64,000 nucleotides of DNA, from the NCBI RefSeq assembly GCF_002895435.1, contig NZ_POYJ01000003.1, positions 62,001 to 126,000 of the forward strand, written 5' to 3'. A model generated the notes under the pieces. That model worked only from the letters and a program-made list of their open reading frames with translations, did no database searches and was not told the origin of the DNA. A program made the translations under genes and the position numbers. The stretch is from Aquimarina sediminis. Lineage in GTDB: Bacteria; Bacteroidota; Bacteroidia; Flavobacteriales; Flavobacteriaceae. Shown here piece after piece: positions 1-8,752 of this stretch. Position 1 is the stretch's first letter. The number at the start of each line of letters is the position of its first letter.

Positions 1-2
1 AA

Positions 3-422
3 AGTGTTGTAAGCGAATCCATGGCAATAGGTGAAGAGAAAAACACAACTACTCATAAGATAGCTTTTCTAAATTATGAGGCTAAGAAAACAGATGATGA
101 AATTGATATAAAACTTATCAATAAAATAATAGTGGAAGGGAAACTTAAAAAAAGAATGTTAGGAAAAGAACAACCAAGATCAGGAGATTTTTATTTAATA
201 CAAGTAGATGAAAAACTTGAGCCTATTGAAGAGATAAATATTCAGAATCCTTTGGTAAGAAGAATTGAGTACACTAACAAATTAAAAGAATTTGTGAAAA
301 AAGAAGTAAAACTTGATAGTGCCAAATTTTCTGTAAGAATTCAATTAAACCCTAAGTCCAAATTTATAATGATCAAACAATTAGATAATATCAATAAATT
401 AATTACAATAGATGAGCTATGA
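3..422 (+). CDS. Hypothetical protein, 5'-truncated by the window edge
   Basis: I do not recognise this protein. The frame is open from base 3 through an ATG at 21, so that ATG may be internal and the true start may lie outside the window. The visible part is about 133-140 residues, rich in Lys, Ile and Glu, with no transmembrane segment. It looks like a soluble or periplasmic alpha/beta domain. The stop overlaps the start of the following M64 peptidase by 4 bases (ATGA), which indicates translational coupling. A role linked to that secreted protease is inference from position only. Confidence 0.6.
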   Translation, partial: SVVSESMAIGEEKNTTTHKIAFLNYEAKKTDDEIDIKLINKIIVEGKLKKRMLGKEQPRSGDFYLIQVDEKLEPIEEINIQNPLVRRIEYTNKLKEFVKKEVKLDSAKFSVRIQLNPKSKFIMIKQLDNINKLITIDEL

Positions 423-1795
423 AAAATGTACTACTATTTTTGATACTGTGTTCACAAATGATTTTTTCACAGGTTTTTGATCAGGAAGTGATTTTTTCTT
501 CGGGAGCTATAGAAGACAGAATAAACATAGTTATTTTGGGAGATGGGTATCAAAGCAGTGAACTTGCTAAGTTTATTACAGATGCTAGCAACATGACTAA
601 TTCGTTATTCTCTGAGTCGCCCTACAAAGAATACAAAGAGTATTTTAATGTATATGCTATAAAAGTTCCTTCAAATGAAAGTGGAGTTACTCACCCTGGT
701 ACGGCTACCGATGTTACAGAACCTGATCATCCCGTATCATCGGTAGATAATTATTTTGGGTCTACGTTCGATTATTATAATATTCATAGGTTGTTAGTAG
801 CAACCAATCAAACAGCAATAACTACTGTTTTAGCAAATAATTTTCCAAATTATGACGCGGTTATGATTTTGGCCAATAGTCCTTATTATGGGGGTAGTGG
901 TGGGGCATATGCCGTATCTTCATTAGAAGCATCTGCAGAACAAATAATGATTCATGAGCTAGGACATTCTTTTGGAGGATTGAGTGATGAGTATTACGCA
1001 GGCGATATCTATGCTGCAGAAAATATAAACATAACAAAAGAAACTAATCCCGCTTTAGTGAAATGGAAAAATTGGATAGGTCAAAAGGAAATCGGGATAT
1101 ATCAACATTGCTGTGGAGGAGAATCGGCTAGCTGGTATCGCCCACATGAGAATTGTAAAATGCGGTTTTTAAACGCTCCTTTTTGCGCCGTATGCGTTGA
1201 AGGGACTATCGAGAAGATACATTCTCTGACCTCGCCAATAGTTTCTTATTCCCCTGATAATACTAGTCCTATCGAAGACTTAGGAGCAATGGACTTTGAA
1301 GTATCTCTTATAAACCCAATACCAAATACATTGAATGTGAGCTGGCAATTGAATCAGGAGGTAGTTGGAAATCAAACTTCTATAAAAATTACTAAGGGAG
1401 AATTGATTGAAGGTAACAATGAATTACAGGTTATTGTTACCGATAATACATCTTTGTTAAGAGTAAACAATCACGAGACAATACATTTTAATGCCGTATT
1501 GTGGAATATTACGCTTCATGATGGAGATGTTGATACTATTGACGAGCGTGTAGAATTTAGTATTTTTCCTAATCCTGCCAAAGACTTTTTATCTATTCAA
1601 TTAGGAACAGAGAACAAAGAAAGTTTTAGTGTTAAGATTGTAGATTTTCTGGGAAAAACCCTAATCTCAAAAGATGTCACTAATGTCAATGATATAATTA
1701 ATATAGATACAAGTAGTATCTCTAAAGGAGCGTATTTGTTAAAATTTAAATTTGAAAATGGATTGTCATTTTCAAGAAAAATAATCAAAGAATAA
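419..1795 (+). CDS. Secreted M64-family metallopeptidase with T9SS sorting domain
   Basis: Predicted zinc endopeptidase exported across the outer membrane. Residues 1-17 form a signal peptide ending in IFS before Gln-Val. The catalytic motif HELGHSFGGLSDEY starts at His179 and fits the HExGHxxxxLxDEY signature of peptidase family M64 (IgA-peptidase type): His179 and His183 are zinc ligands and Glu180 is the catalytic base. A Cys-rich patch follows (CCGG, ENCKMRF, CAVC) and probably forms disulfides. The last 80 or so residues (from VEFSIFPNPAKDFL to KIIKE) are a type A T9SS C-terminal domain with the usual FPNP motif. The start overlaps the preceding gene by 4 bases. The substrate is unknown. 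The family call is firm. Confidence 0.9.
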   Translation: MKNVLLFLILCSQMIFSQVFDQEVIFSSGAIEDRINIVILGDGYQSSELAKFITDASNMTNSLFSESPYKEYKEYFNVYAIKVPSNESGVTHPGTATDVTEPDHPVSSVDNYFGSTFDYYNIHRLLVATNQTAITTVLANNFPNYDAVMILANSPYYGGSGGAYAVSSLEASAEQIMIHELGHSFGGLSDEYYAGDIYAAENINITKETNPALVKWKNWIGQKEIGIYQHCCGGESASWYRPHENCKMRFLNAPFCAVCVEGTIEKIHSLTSPIVSYSPDNTSPIEDLGAMDFEVSLINPIPNTLNVSWQLNQEVVGNQTSIKITKGELIEGNNELQVIVTDNTSLLRVNNHETIHFNAVLWNITLHDGDVDTIDERVEFSIFPNPAKDFLSIQLGTENKESFSVKIVDFLGKTLISKDVTNVNDIINIDTSSISKGAYLLKFKFENGLSFSRKIIKE

Positions 1796-1832
1796 CTTAA
1801 AAAGTAAGATATAAAATAATTATAGATTTATG

Positions 1833-1973
1833 CCCCTGGTTTAAAGAGCTTTGAGTTTTTATAAAGAATATTCATATGAGAAATGTTGTAAACTTTATAT
1901 TAAAGTGTTTCTGGGTTACAACCGCTTGTATTCTTTATCTGAAAAATAAATTCTATTATGCTCTTACCAGGGG
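1833..1973. repeat. Nested inverted repeats in an intergenic region
   Basis: The 271-base gap between the M64 gene and the histidine kinase gene holds no ORF. It contains an outer imperfect inverted repeat (1833-1849 CCCCTGGTTTAAAGAGC with 1960-1973 GCTCTTACCAGGGG) enclosing a perfect 10-base inverted repeat (1861-1870 ATAAAGAATA with 1929-1938). The arms can fold into one long interrupted stem. It may be a structured RNA, a shared 3' end for the two converging genes, or a decayed palindromic element. No T-tract marks it as a simple terminator. Confidence 0.4.
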
Positions 1974-2066
1974 TGTATTTATGTTGCCAAATAATGTGAT
2001 AAACGTAATTAAGAATACAACCAGTCGTTTTTTTATGCAGATATAATGCTAAATAGTAAACAGACG

Positions 2067-3788
2067 CTATATCTGTATTTTAAAGATAGTTCCTTTTCCT
2101 AAGTGGCTTTCTACTTGAACTTTGGCGTTGTTCATGTCCAAAAAATCTTTGGTGATCATTAAACCGATTCCGGTACTACTTTCTCCGTTAGTACCCCTTT
2201 TTTTGTGTGTAATATTGTATTCAAAAAGTTTTTGTAATTCTATAGAGTCCATTCCCATACCCGTATCCTCAATTTCAATGTGATGCTTGGTTTTGTGTTG
2301 GAGCAATCTAATCTGGATTTCCCCTCCTTTTTGGGTGTATTTTATGGCATTAGAAATAATATTTCGTAAACTGGCTAAAATCATGTTTTTATCAGCATGA
2401 ATATAGGTGTTCTTGGTACCATAATGGATAGAGAATTTTAAGTTTTTTAAAAGAATTAAGGGCTTAAAATATTCGTTAATATTATCAAACAACTCAGTAA
2501 TATCGAATAAGGACTTTTTTGGTTTTAATGCCAGTAATTCATTTTTGGACCAACTGATTAAGTTTTCTAACGTAAGATGAATAGAGTTTGTGTTTTGCTC
2601 AATAGAAGTTATGACTTCTTTTAGTTGATTTTTATTATAACCTTCAAAATCTTCTAATACAAGTTTCAAAAGGACATCCATAGTTCCAATTCCTCCTCTT
2701 ACATCATGAGATATTAGGGATAAGAACTTTGATTTCATGATGTTTAGCTGTGTGAGTTGTGTATTTCTTTTAGAGAAGGAATAGAAGAGCAATGCAATCA
2801 ATGAGGTAAATATGATTCCAGCAATTAGAATGAGTTGAGGGTAAAAACTTCTTTCTCGTTTAACATACTTGTTGGTTGGATGTGCAATTAACTTCCATTC
2901 TTTTCCCCATAATAATGGCAAATCAAATTGATGCACAACATCTTTATACTTATTAATTTGTATAGGTTGATAGGTAAACAAAATATCATTTGAGGTTTCT
3001 TCTTTTTTGTTAAATAGTTGGATTTGTATCTCTTGAGAGAAGTTGGTATTGTGGGCGGCTTCGAATATTTTAGAAAACTTGAATACACCTAGGACATATC
3101 CCTTTAGGGATTCGGGATTATGCTTTTTTTTTTGCTTTTTTTTGTCAAAAATTGGTAAAAATGCCAGGCACCCTTCTGGGTTTGTTTTTTCCTGTACTAA
3201 TTTTATATTGTCACTAATAAGAGGTTCTCCTAATAGTTGAGATGATTTCAGTGTGTTATATCGCTTTTTTTCTGATGCTAAGTCATACCCAAAAGCATTT
3301 TTATTTTTTATATAAGGATCAACATAATAAACAGGGAAGTATTCTTCTCTAAATCTTGCATTTACCAAATTATTGGTGCTGTTTTTTTCTATAAATTTAA
3401 AACCAGGAAACTCTTGTTGATGTTTTTTTTCATAAAATGACCTCATTTCATGTTTGACCCACGGAATCCACTCCAAGGCTAAGAAACCAGGGTTTCTTTT
3501 GCGTATGGATTTGGATTCTTCAATAAATCTTTGATAGCCAGGCTCTTCATTTGATTTGAAGAGGGTAGCTAGTGTGTAGAGAGATTCTAGATTGAGTTCA
3601 AATTCTCTATGCAAAGATGAGGCAAACTGATTTACTTCATTTTTGAACTTTATCTCAATTTTTTTTGACTCCAGTTGATAATAAAAGCCAGATGTAACTA
3701 CTGAAAAAGCCAAACCAATTATCCAGATAATAGGAATACAATATTTAGAATCAATAAGGGATTTTAAATAATATTGTTTTCTTTTCAT
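2067..3788 (-). CDS. CHASE-domain membrane sensor histidine kinase
   Basis: Inner-membrane sensor kinase of a two-component system. A transmembrane helix at about residues 17-37 is followed by a periplasmic region of about 280 residues. Its pattern (ALEWIPWVKHEMRSFYEKK, a GFKF-type strand, then YPVYYVDPY-like text) fits a CHASE ligand-binding domain. A second transmembrane helix lies at about 317-338. The HisKA H-box is SLISHDVRGG with phospho-acceptor His361. The ATPase domain shows an N-box (NIISNAIKYT), a G1 box (DTGMGMD) and a G2 box (GIGLMI). No receiver domain is fused and no response regulator is adjacent, so the partner is unknown. It is transcribed divergently from the PAS kinase gene. 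Confidence 0.87.
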   Translation of the reverse strand: MKRKQYYLKSLIDSKYCIPIIWIIGLAFSVVTSGFYYQLESKKIEIKFKNEVNQFASSLHREFELNLESLYTLATLFKSNEEPGYQRFIEESKSIRKRNPGFLALEWIPWVKHEMRSFYEKKHQQEFPGFKFIEKNSTNNLVNARFREEYFPVYYVDPYIKNKNAFGYDLASEKKRYNTLKSSQLLGEPLISDNIKLVQEKTNPEGCLAFLPIFDKKKQKKKHNPESLKGYVLGVFKFSKIFEAAHNTNFSQEIQIQLFNKKEETSNDILFTYQPIQINKYKDVVHQFDLPLLWGKEWKLIAHPTNKYVKRERSFYPQLILIAGIIFTSLIALLFYSFSKRNTQLTQLNIMKSKFLSLISHDVRGGIGTMDVLLKLVLEDFEGYNKNQLKEVITSIEQNTNSIHLTLENLISWSKNELLALKPKKSLFDITELFDNINEYFKPLILLKNLKFSIHYGTKNTYIHADKNMILASLRNIISNAIKYTQKGGEIQIRLLQHKTKHHIEIEDTGMGMDSIELQKLFEYNITHKKRGTNGESSTGIGLMITKDFLDMNNAKVQVESHLGKGTIFKIQI

Positions 3789-4153
3789 GTTTTTTTGGGG
3801 CTTAATGAATTTTTTTGTGATATTAAAAATGGAGTAATTTCTGTATCATTTAAAAAAAAACACATACCCCAAATTCTTGATAAAGTAATTTAAAGATAAT
3901 AATAATTACCAGAAATGTTATTGGTTTTGCGTATAAATTTTATTTTTTTATTGTTGATTTTCAGTTGTTTATGTGGTTTAATTGTAGTAACTTTAATACA
4001 AACATCATGATGATCTGATTCTTATGTTTAATATGCCCTCCTTTTTAATGTTCAAGCATAATAATAAAAAGACTTAATGGATTAACCTGTCACTAGATTA
4101 GGTTTATTCATAACGCAAGTTGTGTGTCAATATTCTGTAATTCTAATAATATT
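3789..4153. other. Intergenic region between divergent kinase genes
   Basis: About 365 bases of A+T-rich sequence separate two divergently transcribed sensor kinase genes, so promoters for both should lie here. I found no good TTG-N19/20-TAnnTTTG match, no convincing operator palindrome and no ORF with coding character. Confidence 0.5.
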
Positions 4154-5599
4154 ATGAAAACAAGTTCTGTGTATATTAAAAAAAAAGTGTTGAATAATGA
4201 TCTCATTACTATTGTTAATGAAAAAGGATACTTTGTTGAGTCAAACCCTCAATGGTCGGTTCTATTAGGGTATACTACAAAAGAACTATTAACTATTCCT
4301 TTTTTGACTTTGGTTCATTATGAAGATAGAAATAGAACTCGTGAAGAGATAGAAAATTGTATACAAAACCCCAGCTCTAGACCTATAAAAGGAAGGCTTA
4401 TTAGTAAAGTTGGCGATGTCATTTGGTTTGAGTGGATCATGACTAAGATTAACTATGAAGGAGAATTCTTGTTAATTGCAAAAAATGTTACTGAGCATGA
4501 GCCAGAAGAGTCCTTGATAGAGGCAGAGTTGATAGCACTAAAACTAAAAAATAGACAATTAGAGGATTTGTTTAATTTGAGCCAGGATTTAATTACTATT
4601 TCTAAACCGGAAGGTTATTTTACTAAGTTAAACCCCCAATGGAGTAAAACTTTGGGGTATAGCGAAAAGGAATTAATGGATAATCCTTACTTAACATTTG
4701 TTCATCCTGATGATCGGAACGATACTATTGCCGAAGCTGCAAAACAATTTGATGGGACTACAATATTTAATTTTAGGAATAGGTACATCACTAAAGAAGG
4801 AGAAGTTGTTTGGTTGGATTGGAACGCTACTGCATTAGATCATACTGGAGAGGTGTTTGGAATCGCTCGAAATATTACAAATGCAATTAAACAGGAGCAA
4901 AAAATTGAAGCTACTTTACAAGAATTAATGGCAAAAAATAAGCAATTAGAAGATTATGCTTATATCACATCTCATAACTTAAGGTCTCCAGTTGCTAATA
5001 TTTTTATGCTTGCCAAGTTTTTGGAAGAAAGTAATCTTAATGAAGAGCAGATGGGGTATATTGATATGATCAAAAATTCTGCCGAAATTTTGAATAATAC
5101 CATGAAGGATTTGATAAATGTAGTACAGATTAATCAGTCCACAGATATGGTTATTCAGAGCATTTCGCTTCAAGAAATATGCACAAAAGTAGAAAGACAA
5201 TTAAGTGCATTAATTATGGAGACTGGTGCAAAGATTATTACTAACTTTGAAGTAGATGAGATTTCTTATTCGATTGCATATATCACCAGTGTTTTTCTAA
5301 ACCTTATTTCTAATTCTCTAAAATATAGATCACCTGCAAGAGTTCCTGAAATTCAAATTTCTTCAAAAAAAATTGATAATAGAATTCAGCTCTTATTTGA
5401 AGATAATGGTCTAGGTATTGATTTAAAAAAGTATAAAGACAAAGTATTTGGGTTTAGAAAAACTTTTCATAATAATGGTGATGCCAGAGGACTAGGTCTT
5501 TTTATTGTTAAATCCCAGATTGAAGCCTTAAAGGGAACAATAACTGTTGATAGTGAGCTGAACAAAGGAACAAAATTTACGATAAATATTGTGATATGA
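4154..5599 (+). CDS. Cytoplasmic histidine kinase with two PAS domains
   Basis: Predicted soluble sensor kinase: no transmembrane helix is visible. Two PAS domains occupy about residues 10-125 and 130-250. Each has the typical pattern of an NPQW turn, then LGY...EL, then HPDDR or HYEDR, ending in a W-containing strand and a GEV/GEFL...NVT-type end. A dimerisation helix carries the H-box ITSHNLRSPV with phospho-acceptor His274. The HATPase_c domain has NLISNSLKY, EDNGLGID and GLGLFIVKSQIE. The ATG at 4154 is preferred over a GTG at 4124, which would add ten Asn-rich residues. The gene ends in a 4-base overlap (ATGA) with a response regulator gene, its likely partner. Confidence 0.87.
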   Translation: MKTSSVYIKKKVLNNDLITIVNEKGYFVESNPQWSVLLGYTTKELLTIPFLTLVHYEDRNRTREEIENCIQNPSSRPIKGRLISKVGDVIWFEWIMTKINYEGEFLLIAKNVTEHEPEESLIEAELIALKLKNRQLEDLFNLSQDLITISKPEGYFTKLNPQWSKTLGYSEKELMDNPYLTFVHPDDRNDTIAEAAKQFDGTTIFNFRNRYITKEGEVVWLDWNATALDHTGEVFGIARNITNAIKQEQKIEATLQELMAKNKQLEDYAYITSHNLRSPVANIFMLAKFLEESNLNEEQMGYIDMIKNSAEILNNTMKDLINVVQINQSTDMVIQSISLQEICTKVERQLSALIMETGAKIITNFEVDEISYSIAYITSVFLNLISNSLKYRSPARVPEIQISSKKIDNRIQLLFEDNGLGIDLKKYKDKVFGFRKTFHNNGDARGLGLFIVKSQIEALKGTITVDSELNKGTKFTINIVI

Positions 5600-5997
5600 T
5601 TAAAGGTAACCATATTTTATGTCTTATTGATGACGATAACATTCATCAATTTATTATAAGAAAAATAATAAAAAAACTCAGTCCTAATCAAAAGTTACTT
5701 ACGTTTTCTAATGGAGAAGAAGGTATTAATTTTATAAAATCAACTATAGGAAAGATCGAGAAATTACCAGATTTAATTTTGCTGGATATTAATATGCCTA
5801 TTATGGATGGTTGGGGCTTTTTGGAAGAATTCATTACGATTACTCCAGAAATAAAAAAAGATATTATTATTTATATCCTTTCATCGTCTGATAACCCAAC
5901 GGATGCAGAAAAAGCCAAAGAATACGAGTTAGTTTCGGGTTACATAATTAAACCGATTAATGAAGATCAATTAGAATTTTTATTAGAAAATGTATGA
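5596..5997 (+). CDS. Single-domain response regulator (CheY-like receiver)
   Basis: A stand-alone receiver domain of 133 residues with no DNA-binding output domain. Conserved features are the acidic cluster IDDDN near residue 12, phospho-acceptor Asp64 in LLDINMPIMDGW, the switch Ser in ILSSSD and Lys119 in the IIKPI turn. The sequence matches the small receivers that follow PAS kinases in Bacteroidota. The start overlaps the stop of the upstream kinase gene by 4 bases, so the kinase is the likely phosphate donor. Output must pass through protein-protein contact or a phosphorelay. Confidence 0.9.
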   Translation: MIKGNHILCLIDDDNIHQFIIRKIIKKLSPNQKLLTFSNGEEGINFIKSTIGKIEKLPDLILLDINMPIMDGWGFLEEFITITPEIKKDIIIYILSSSDNPTDAEKAKEYELVSGYIIKPINEDQLEFLLENV

Positions 5998-6014
5998 GCT
6001 CAATTTTAGTCATA

Positions 6015-6060
6015 CAATCACCATCGAATCTATAATAGTATTTGATGATGATTGTTTAAT
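6015..6060. terminator. Probable shared terminator between converging genes
   Basis: CAATCACCATC at 6015-6025 pairs with GATGATGATTG at 6044-6054 with one non-Watson-Crick position, followed by TTTAAT. It sits between the ends of a plus-strand response regulator gene and a minus-strand barrel gene. The T-tract is short. Confidence 0.45.
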
Positions 6061-6066
6061 ATGATA

Positions 6067-6972
6067 TTATCGTACCGTATATACCAGTCCAAATGAGAAC
6101 CCCGACTCTTTATTATAATTTCTACCATCCAGAGTAGTGCCATAACCCGCAGAAATACCAATAGTATCTTTGTAGACAGGCACATAAAAATCAAAAGCCA
6201 AATTTGTAAAATCTACCTCAGTTTCTGGCAAGATAGCAGCTCCTCCTGCATTTCCAAATTCGGCAGTTCCAATATCATATCCAGATGTAGAGTTTTGCAT
6301 TTCGAGCTTTGCATGTAAATAAAGGAATTCATTATAATATCCGATTTTGGCACTGTACAACATAGCGTCAGGAATATCAAAATTATCACTGTTGCGAATG
6401 CTATATCCTAATTGAAGTTCACTAAAGATGTTAAATGGGGTATTGTATTGAAATATAGCAGCGCCATTTATAGTCGTTGCCTGATTTCCTAGAGATAATA
6501 CACCTGCTCCATCATAATCTCCAATAGGAAAAGTGACACCTGTAGTTCCTCCAAGAGATATCTTAGAAGAATCATCAAATTTCTTATCGAATATTTTTGA
6601 TTTTAGATAAATTCCTAAATCTTGTACGCCTTCAATTTGATCAACTTGTTGTATAGGATCTAGAACTCCATCCTCACTTTGAGTACTAATATAGGGCAGG
6701 GTTACTGTGGATGATAACCAGTTTGTAAAAGCATATTGACCATAAAAAGATATAATTGATGATGAAATTTCTCCTAAACCTGCAGGATTTCCTTCAGCAA
6801 GTTGCTCTCCCCTGTAAAACTGGTCAAAACTTTTATATACATAACTGGTAGCTAGCGTAAAGGTGTTTTTCTTGGGATAGAAACCATTTACCGGAGTCTG
6901 TGAGAAAACAAAAAAGAAAGGAGTGAATAACAATAAGATCCCAAGTAGGGAACTCTTAGATTTGTGTAACAT
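6067..6972 (-). CDS. Outer-membrane beta-barrel (porin or transporter-like) protein
   Basis: Probable outer-membrane barrel of 301 residues. A signal peptide covers about residues 1-25 (hydrophobic run then VFSQ). The rest alternates polar and hydrophobic residues with many aromatic girdle positions (for example FYGQYAFTNWLSSTVTLPYIS, SELQLGYSIR and FSFGLVYTVR at the C-terminus). It ends in a strand with a terminal Val-Arg. The pattern resembles the 'MetA-pathway of phenol degradation' transporter superfamily of small barrels. The name of that family does not establish a substrate. It stands alone, transcribed toward the response regulator gene. Confidence 0.65.
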   Translation of the reverse strand: MLHKSKSSLLGILLLFTPFFFVFSQTPVNGFYPKKNTFTLATSYVYKSFDQFYRGEQLAEGNPAGLGEISSSIISFYGQYAFTNWLSSTVTLPYISTQSEDGVLDPIQQVDQIEGVQDLGIYLKSKIFDKKFDDSSKISLGGTTGVTFPIGDYDGAGVLSLGNQATTINGAAIFQYNTPFNIFSELQLGYSIRNSDNFDIPDAMLYSAKIGYYNEFLYLHAKLEMQNSTSGYDIGTAEFGNAGGAAILPETEVDFTNLAFDFYVPVYKDTIGISAGYGTTLDGRNYNKESGFSFGLVYTVR

Positions 6973-7109
6973 GATTATAATTTTGGTTAATAATAAGATT
7001 GCTTAGACGCAATCAAAAAAGGAGTCTTACTAACCAAATCTGTTACTCTTTTGTTAAGGTTTTTTAAAAGTTTGTTAATTAAAGCTAAACACCTAATGGC
7101 ATTACTTTT

Positions 7110-7577
7110 TTACCATAACATATATGGTTTTTTGCTAAGTTGAGAGTTGTAGTATTTTTGATCACCAGTAACTTCTTTTCCTAGCCAATCAGGTTTCAAG
7201 AATGTTTCATTTTCATTATCTAATTCGATCTCGGCCACAATGAGTCCCTTATTTTTTCCAAAAAACTCATCAACTTCATAAGTATGGTTTTCAGAAGAAA
7301 TCTCGTACCGTACTTTTTCAATCATTCCTTTTTCACATAGTTTTAGAAGTTCCTTAGCTTCAGTAACTTCAATTTCTTTTTCCCATTCAAAACGAGAAGT
7401 TCCTGCTTGATTACTTTTTCCTTTGATGGTTAAAAAACCAATGTCACCTTTTATTCGAATACGTACCGCACGTTCTGGATCAGAATTAAGATAGCCTTGA
7501 ATAATACGTGTACTTTTATGAGCTTCATGCTTATAAGTATCTGAAGTAACCAGGAATTTACGTTCTATTTCTACCAT
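7110..7577 (-). CDS. CYTH domain protein (triphosphate tunnel metalloenzyme)
   Basis: Small soluble protein of 155 residues of the CYTH / triphosphate tunnel superfamily, which binds or hydrolyses triphosphate groups with a divalent metal. The N-terminal signature EIERKFLV (ExExK type) is intact. Alternating charged strands follow, such as AVRIRIKGDIGFLTIKG and YEVDEFFGKNKGLIVAEIEL, which build the tunnel. The length matches bacterial stand-alone members annotated as adenylate cyclase-like or tripolyphosphatase. Which reaction this one performs cannot be read from the sequence. It is divergently transcribed from dinB, with a TAccTTTG -7 element in the gap. Confidence 0.88.
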   Translation of the reverse strand: MVEIERKFLVTSDTYKHEAHKSTRIIQGYLNSDPERAVRIRIKGDIGFLTIKGKSNQAGTSRFEWEKEIEVTEAKELLKLCEKGMIEKVRYEISSENHTYEVDEFFGKNKGLIVAEIELDNENETFLKPDWLGKEVTGDQKYYNSQLSKKPYMLW

Positions 7578-7617
7578 GATTGTTTTTTGTTCCTATTCTT
7601 TGATGGTTAACCTAGTT

Positions 7618-7625
7618 CAAAGGTA
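7618..7625 (-). promoter_or_regulatory. Candidate -7 element for the CYTH gene
   Basis: On the minus strand the bases read TACCTTTG, an exact match to the Bacteroidota -7 consensus TAnnTTTG, about 40 bases upstream of the CYTH start. No TTG at the -33 position is seen, so this is a half-supported promoter. Confidence 0.4.
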
Positions 7626-7639
7626 TTATAATTATCTAT

Positions 7640-7647
7640 TATTTTTG
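7640..7647 (+). promoter_or_regulatory. Candidate -7 element for dinB
   Basis: TATTTTTG matches TAnnTTTG exactly and lies only 4 bases before the GTG start of dinB. If it is used, the transcript would be leaderless or nearly so. It sits back to back with the -7 element of the divergent CYTH gene. No clear -33 TTG is present. Confidence 0.4.
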
Positions 7648-7651
7648 TAGT

Positions 7652-8752
7652 GTGGAAGGGCAGGAAACATATAGGAAAATTATACATGTAGATATGGATG
7701 CGTTTTATGCCTCTGTAGAACAGATGGACAATCCAGAACTCAAAGGCAAACCTCTTGCTGTAGGAGGAGGAGGGAAACGGGGTGTAGTTAGTGCAGCCAG
7801 TTATGAAGCTCGTGTTTTTGGTGTTCGATCGGCTATGCCTGGATTTACAGCAAGACAACTTTGTCCAGATCTGACGTTTGTTCGGCCTAGATTTGATCGA
7901 TATCAGGAAATCTCCTCTCAAATAAGAAAAATATTTCATCAGTATACGGATTTGGTAGAGCCATTGTCTCTAGACGAAGCGTATCTTGATGTTACCGAGA
8001 ATAAAAAAGGAAACCCTAGTGCAACCTTAATTGCACAAGAAATTAGACAACAAATTTTTAAGGAAGTTGGGCTCACAGCTTCAGCAGGAATATCGATTAA
8101 TAAGTTTATCGCCAAAATTGCAAGCGATTATAATAAGCCTAATGGACAAAAAACTGTTAATCCTGAAGAGGTAATTGAGTTTTTGGAAGCTCTGGATGTC
8201 AAAAAATTCTATGGAGTAGGTAAGGTTACTAAGACTAAAATGTATCAGATGGGGATCTATACAGGTAAGGATTTAAAGTCGAAATCAGAGGAGTTTCTTA
8301 CTCAAAACTTTGGCAAATCAGGAGGGCATTATTACCGTATTGTAAGAGGAATTCATTTAAGTGAGGTAAAACCAAATCGTGAACGTAAATCGTTGGCGGC
8401 AGAACGTACTTTTAGTGAGAATATCGCCTCAGAGATATATATGCTCGAGCGATTAGAAAGCATAGCCGAGGAGTTGCAAAAGCGCCTTAAAAAAAGTAAA
8501 GTAGCCGGAAGAACAGTTACACTAAAGATTAAGTACAGTGATTTTACGTTACAAACAAGAAGTAAAACCTTGCCTTATTTTATAAATGATGCTACTATTT
8601 TATTAGAAACAGCAAAGGAACTTCTGTATCAAGAGAAGATGAAAAATTCTGTGCGATTGCTTGGGATTTCACTCTCTAACCTTAATACAAGTACAGAAAA
8701 GAAAAAAGAAAGAGAAGAAGTAGAGATTATACAATTACGATTTGATTTCTGA
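7652..8752 (+). CDS. dinB: DNA polymerase IV (Y-family translesion polymerase)
   Basis: Error-prone Y-family polymerase that copies across damaged template bases. The palm motif HVDMDAFYASVEQ (Asp14) and the catalytic pair Asp108-Glu109 in SLDEAYLD are intact. The steric-gate region, thumb helix-hairpin-helix (KFYGVGKVTKTKM) and little-finger domain follow, for a normal length of 366 residues. The C-terminus QLRFDF resembles a beta-clamp binding peptide. No ATG precedes the DMDAFYASVEQ motif in this frame, so the GTG at 7652 is taken as the start. The stop at 8752 directly abuts the last base of the converging aminotransferase gene, with no intergenic base. Confidence 0.95.
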   Translation: MEGQETYRKIIHVDMDAFYASVEQMDNPELKGKPLAVGGGGKRGVVSAASYEARVFGVRSAMPGFTARQLCPDLTFVRPRFDRYQEISSQIRKIFHQYTDLVEPLSLDEAYLDVTENKKGNPSATLIAQEIRQQIFKEVGLTASAGISINKFIAKIASDYNKPNGQKTVNPEEVIEFLEALDVKKFYGVGKVTKTKMYQMGIYTGKDLKSKSEEFLTQNFGKSGGHYYRIVRGIHLSEVKPNRERKSLAAERTFSENIASEIYMLERLESIAEELQKRLKKSKVAGRTVTLKIKYSDFTLQTRSKTLPYFINDATILLETAKELLYQEKMKNSVRLLGISLSNLNTSTEKKKEREEVEIIQLRFDF

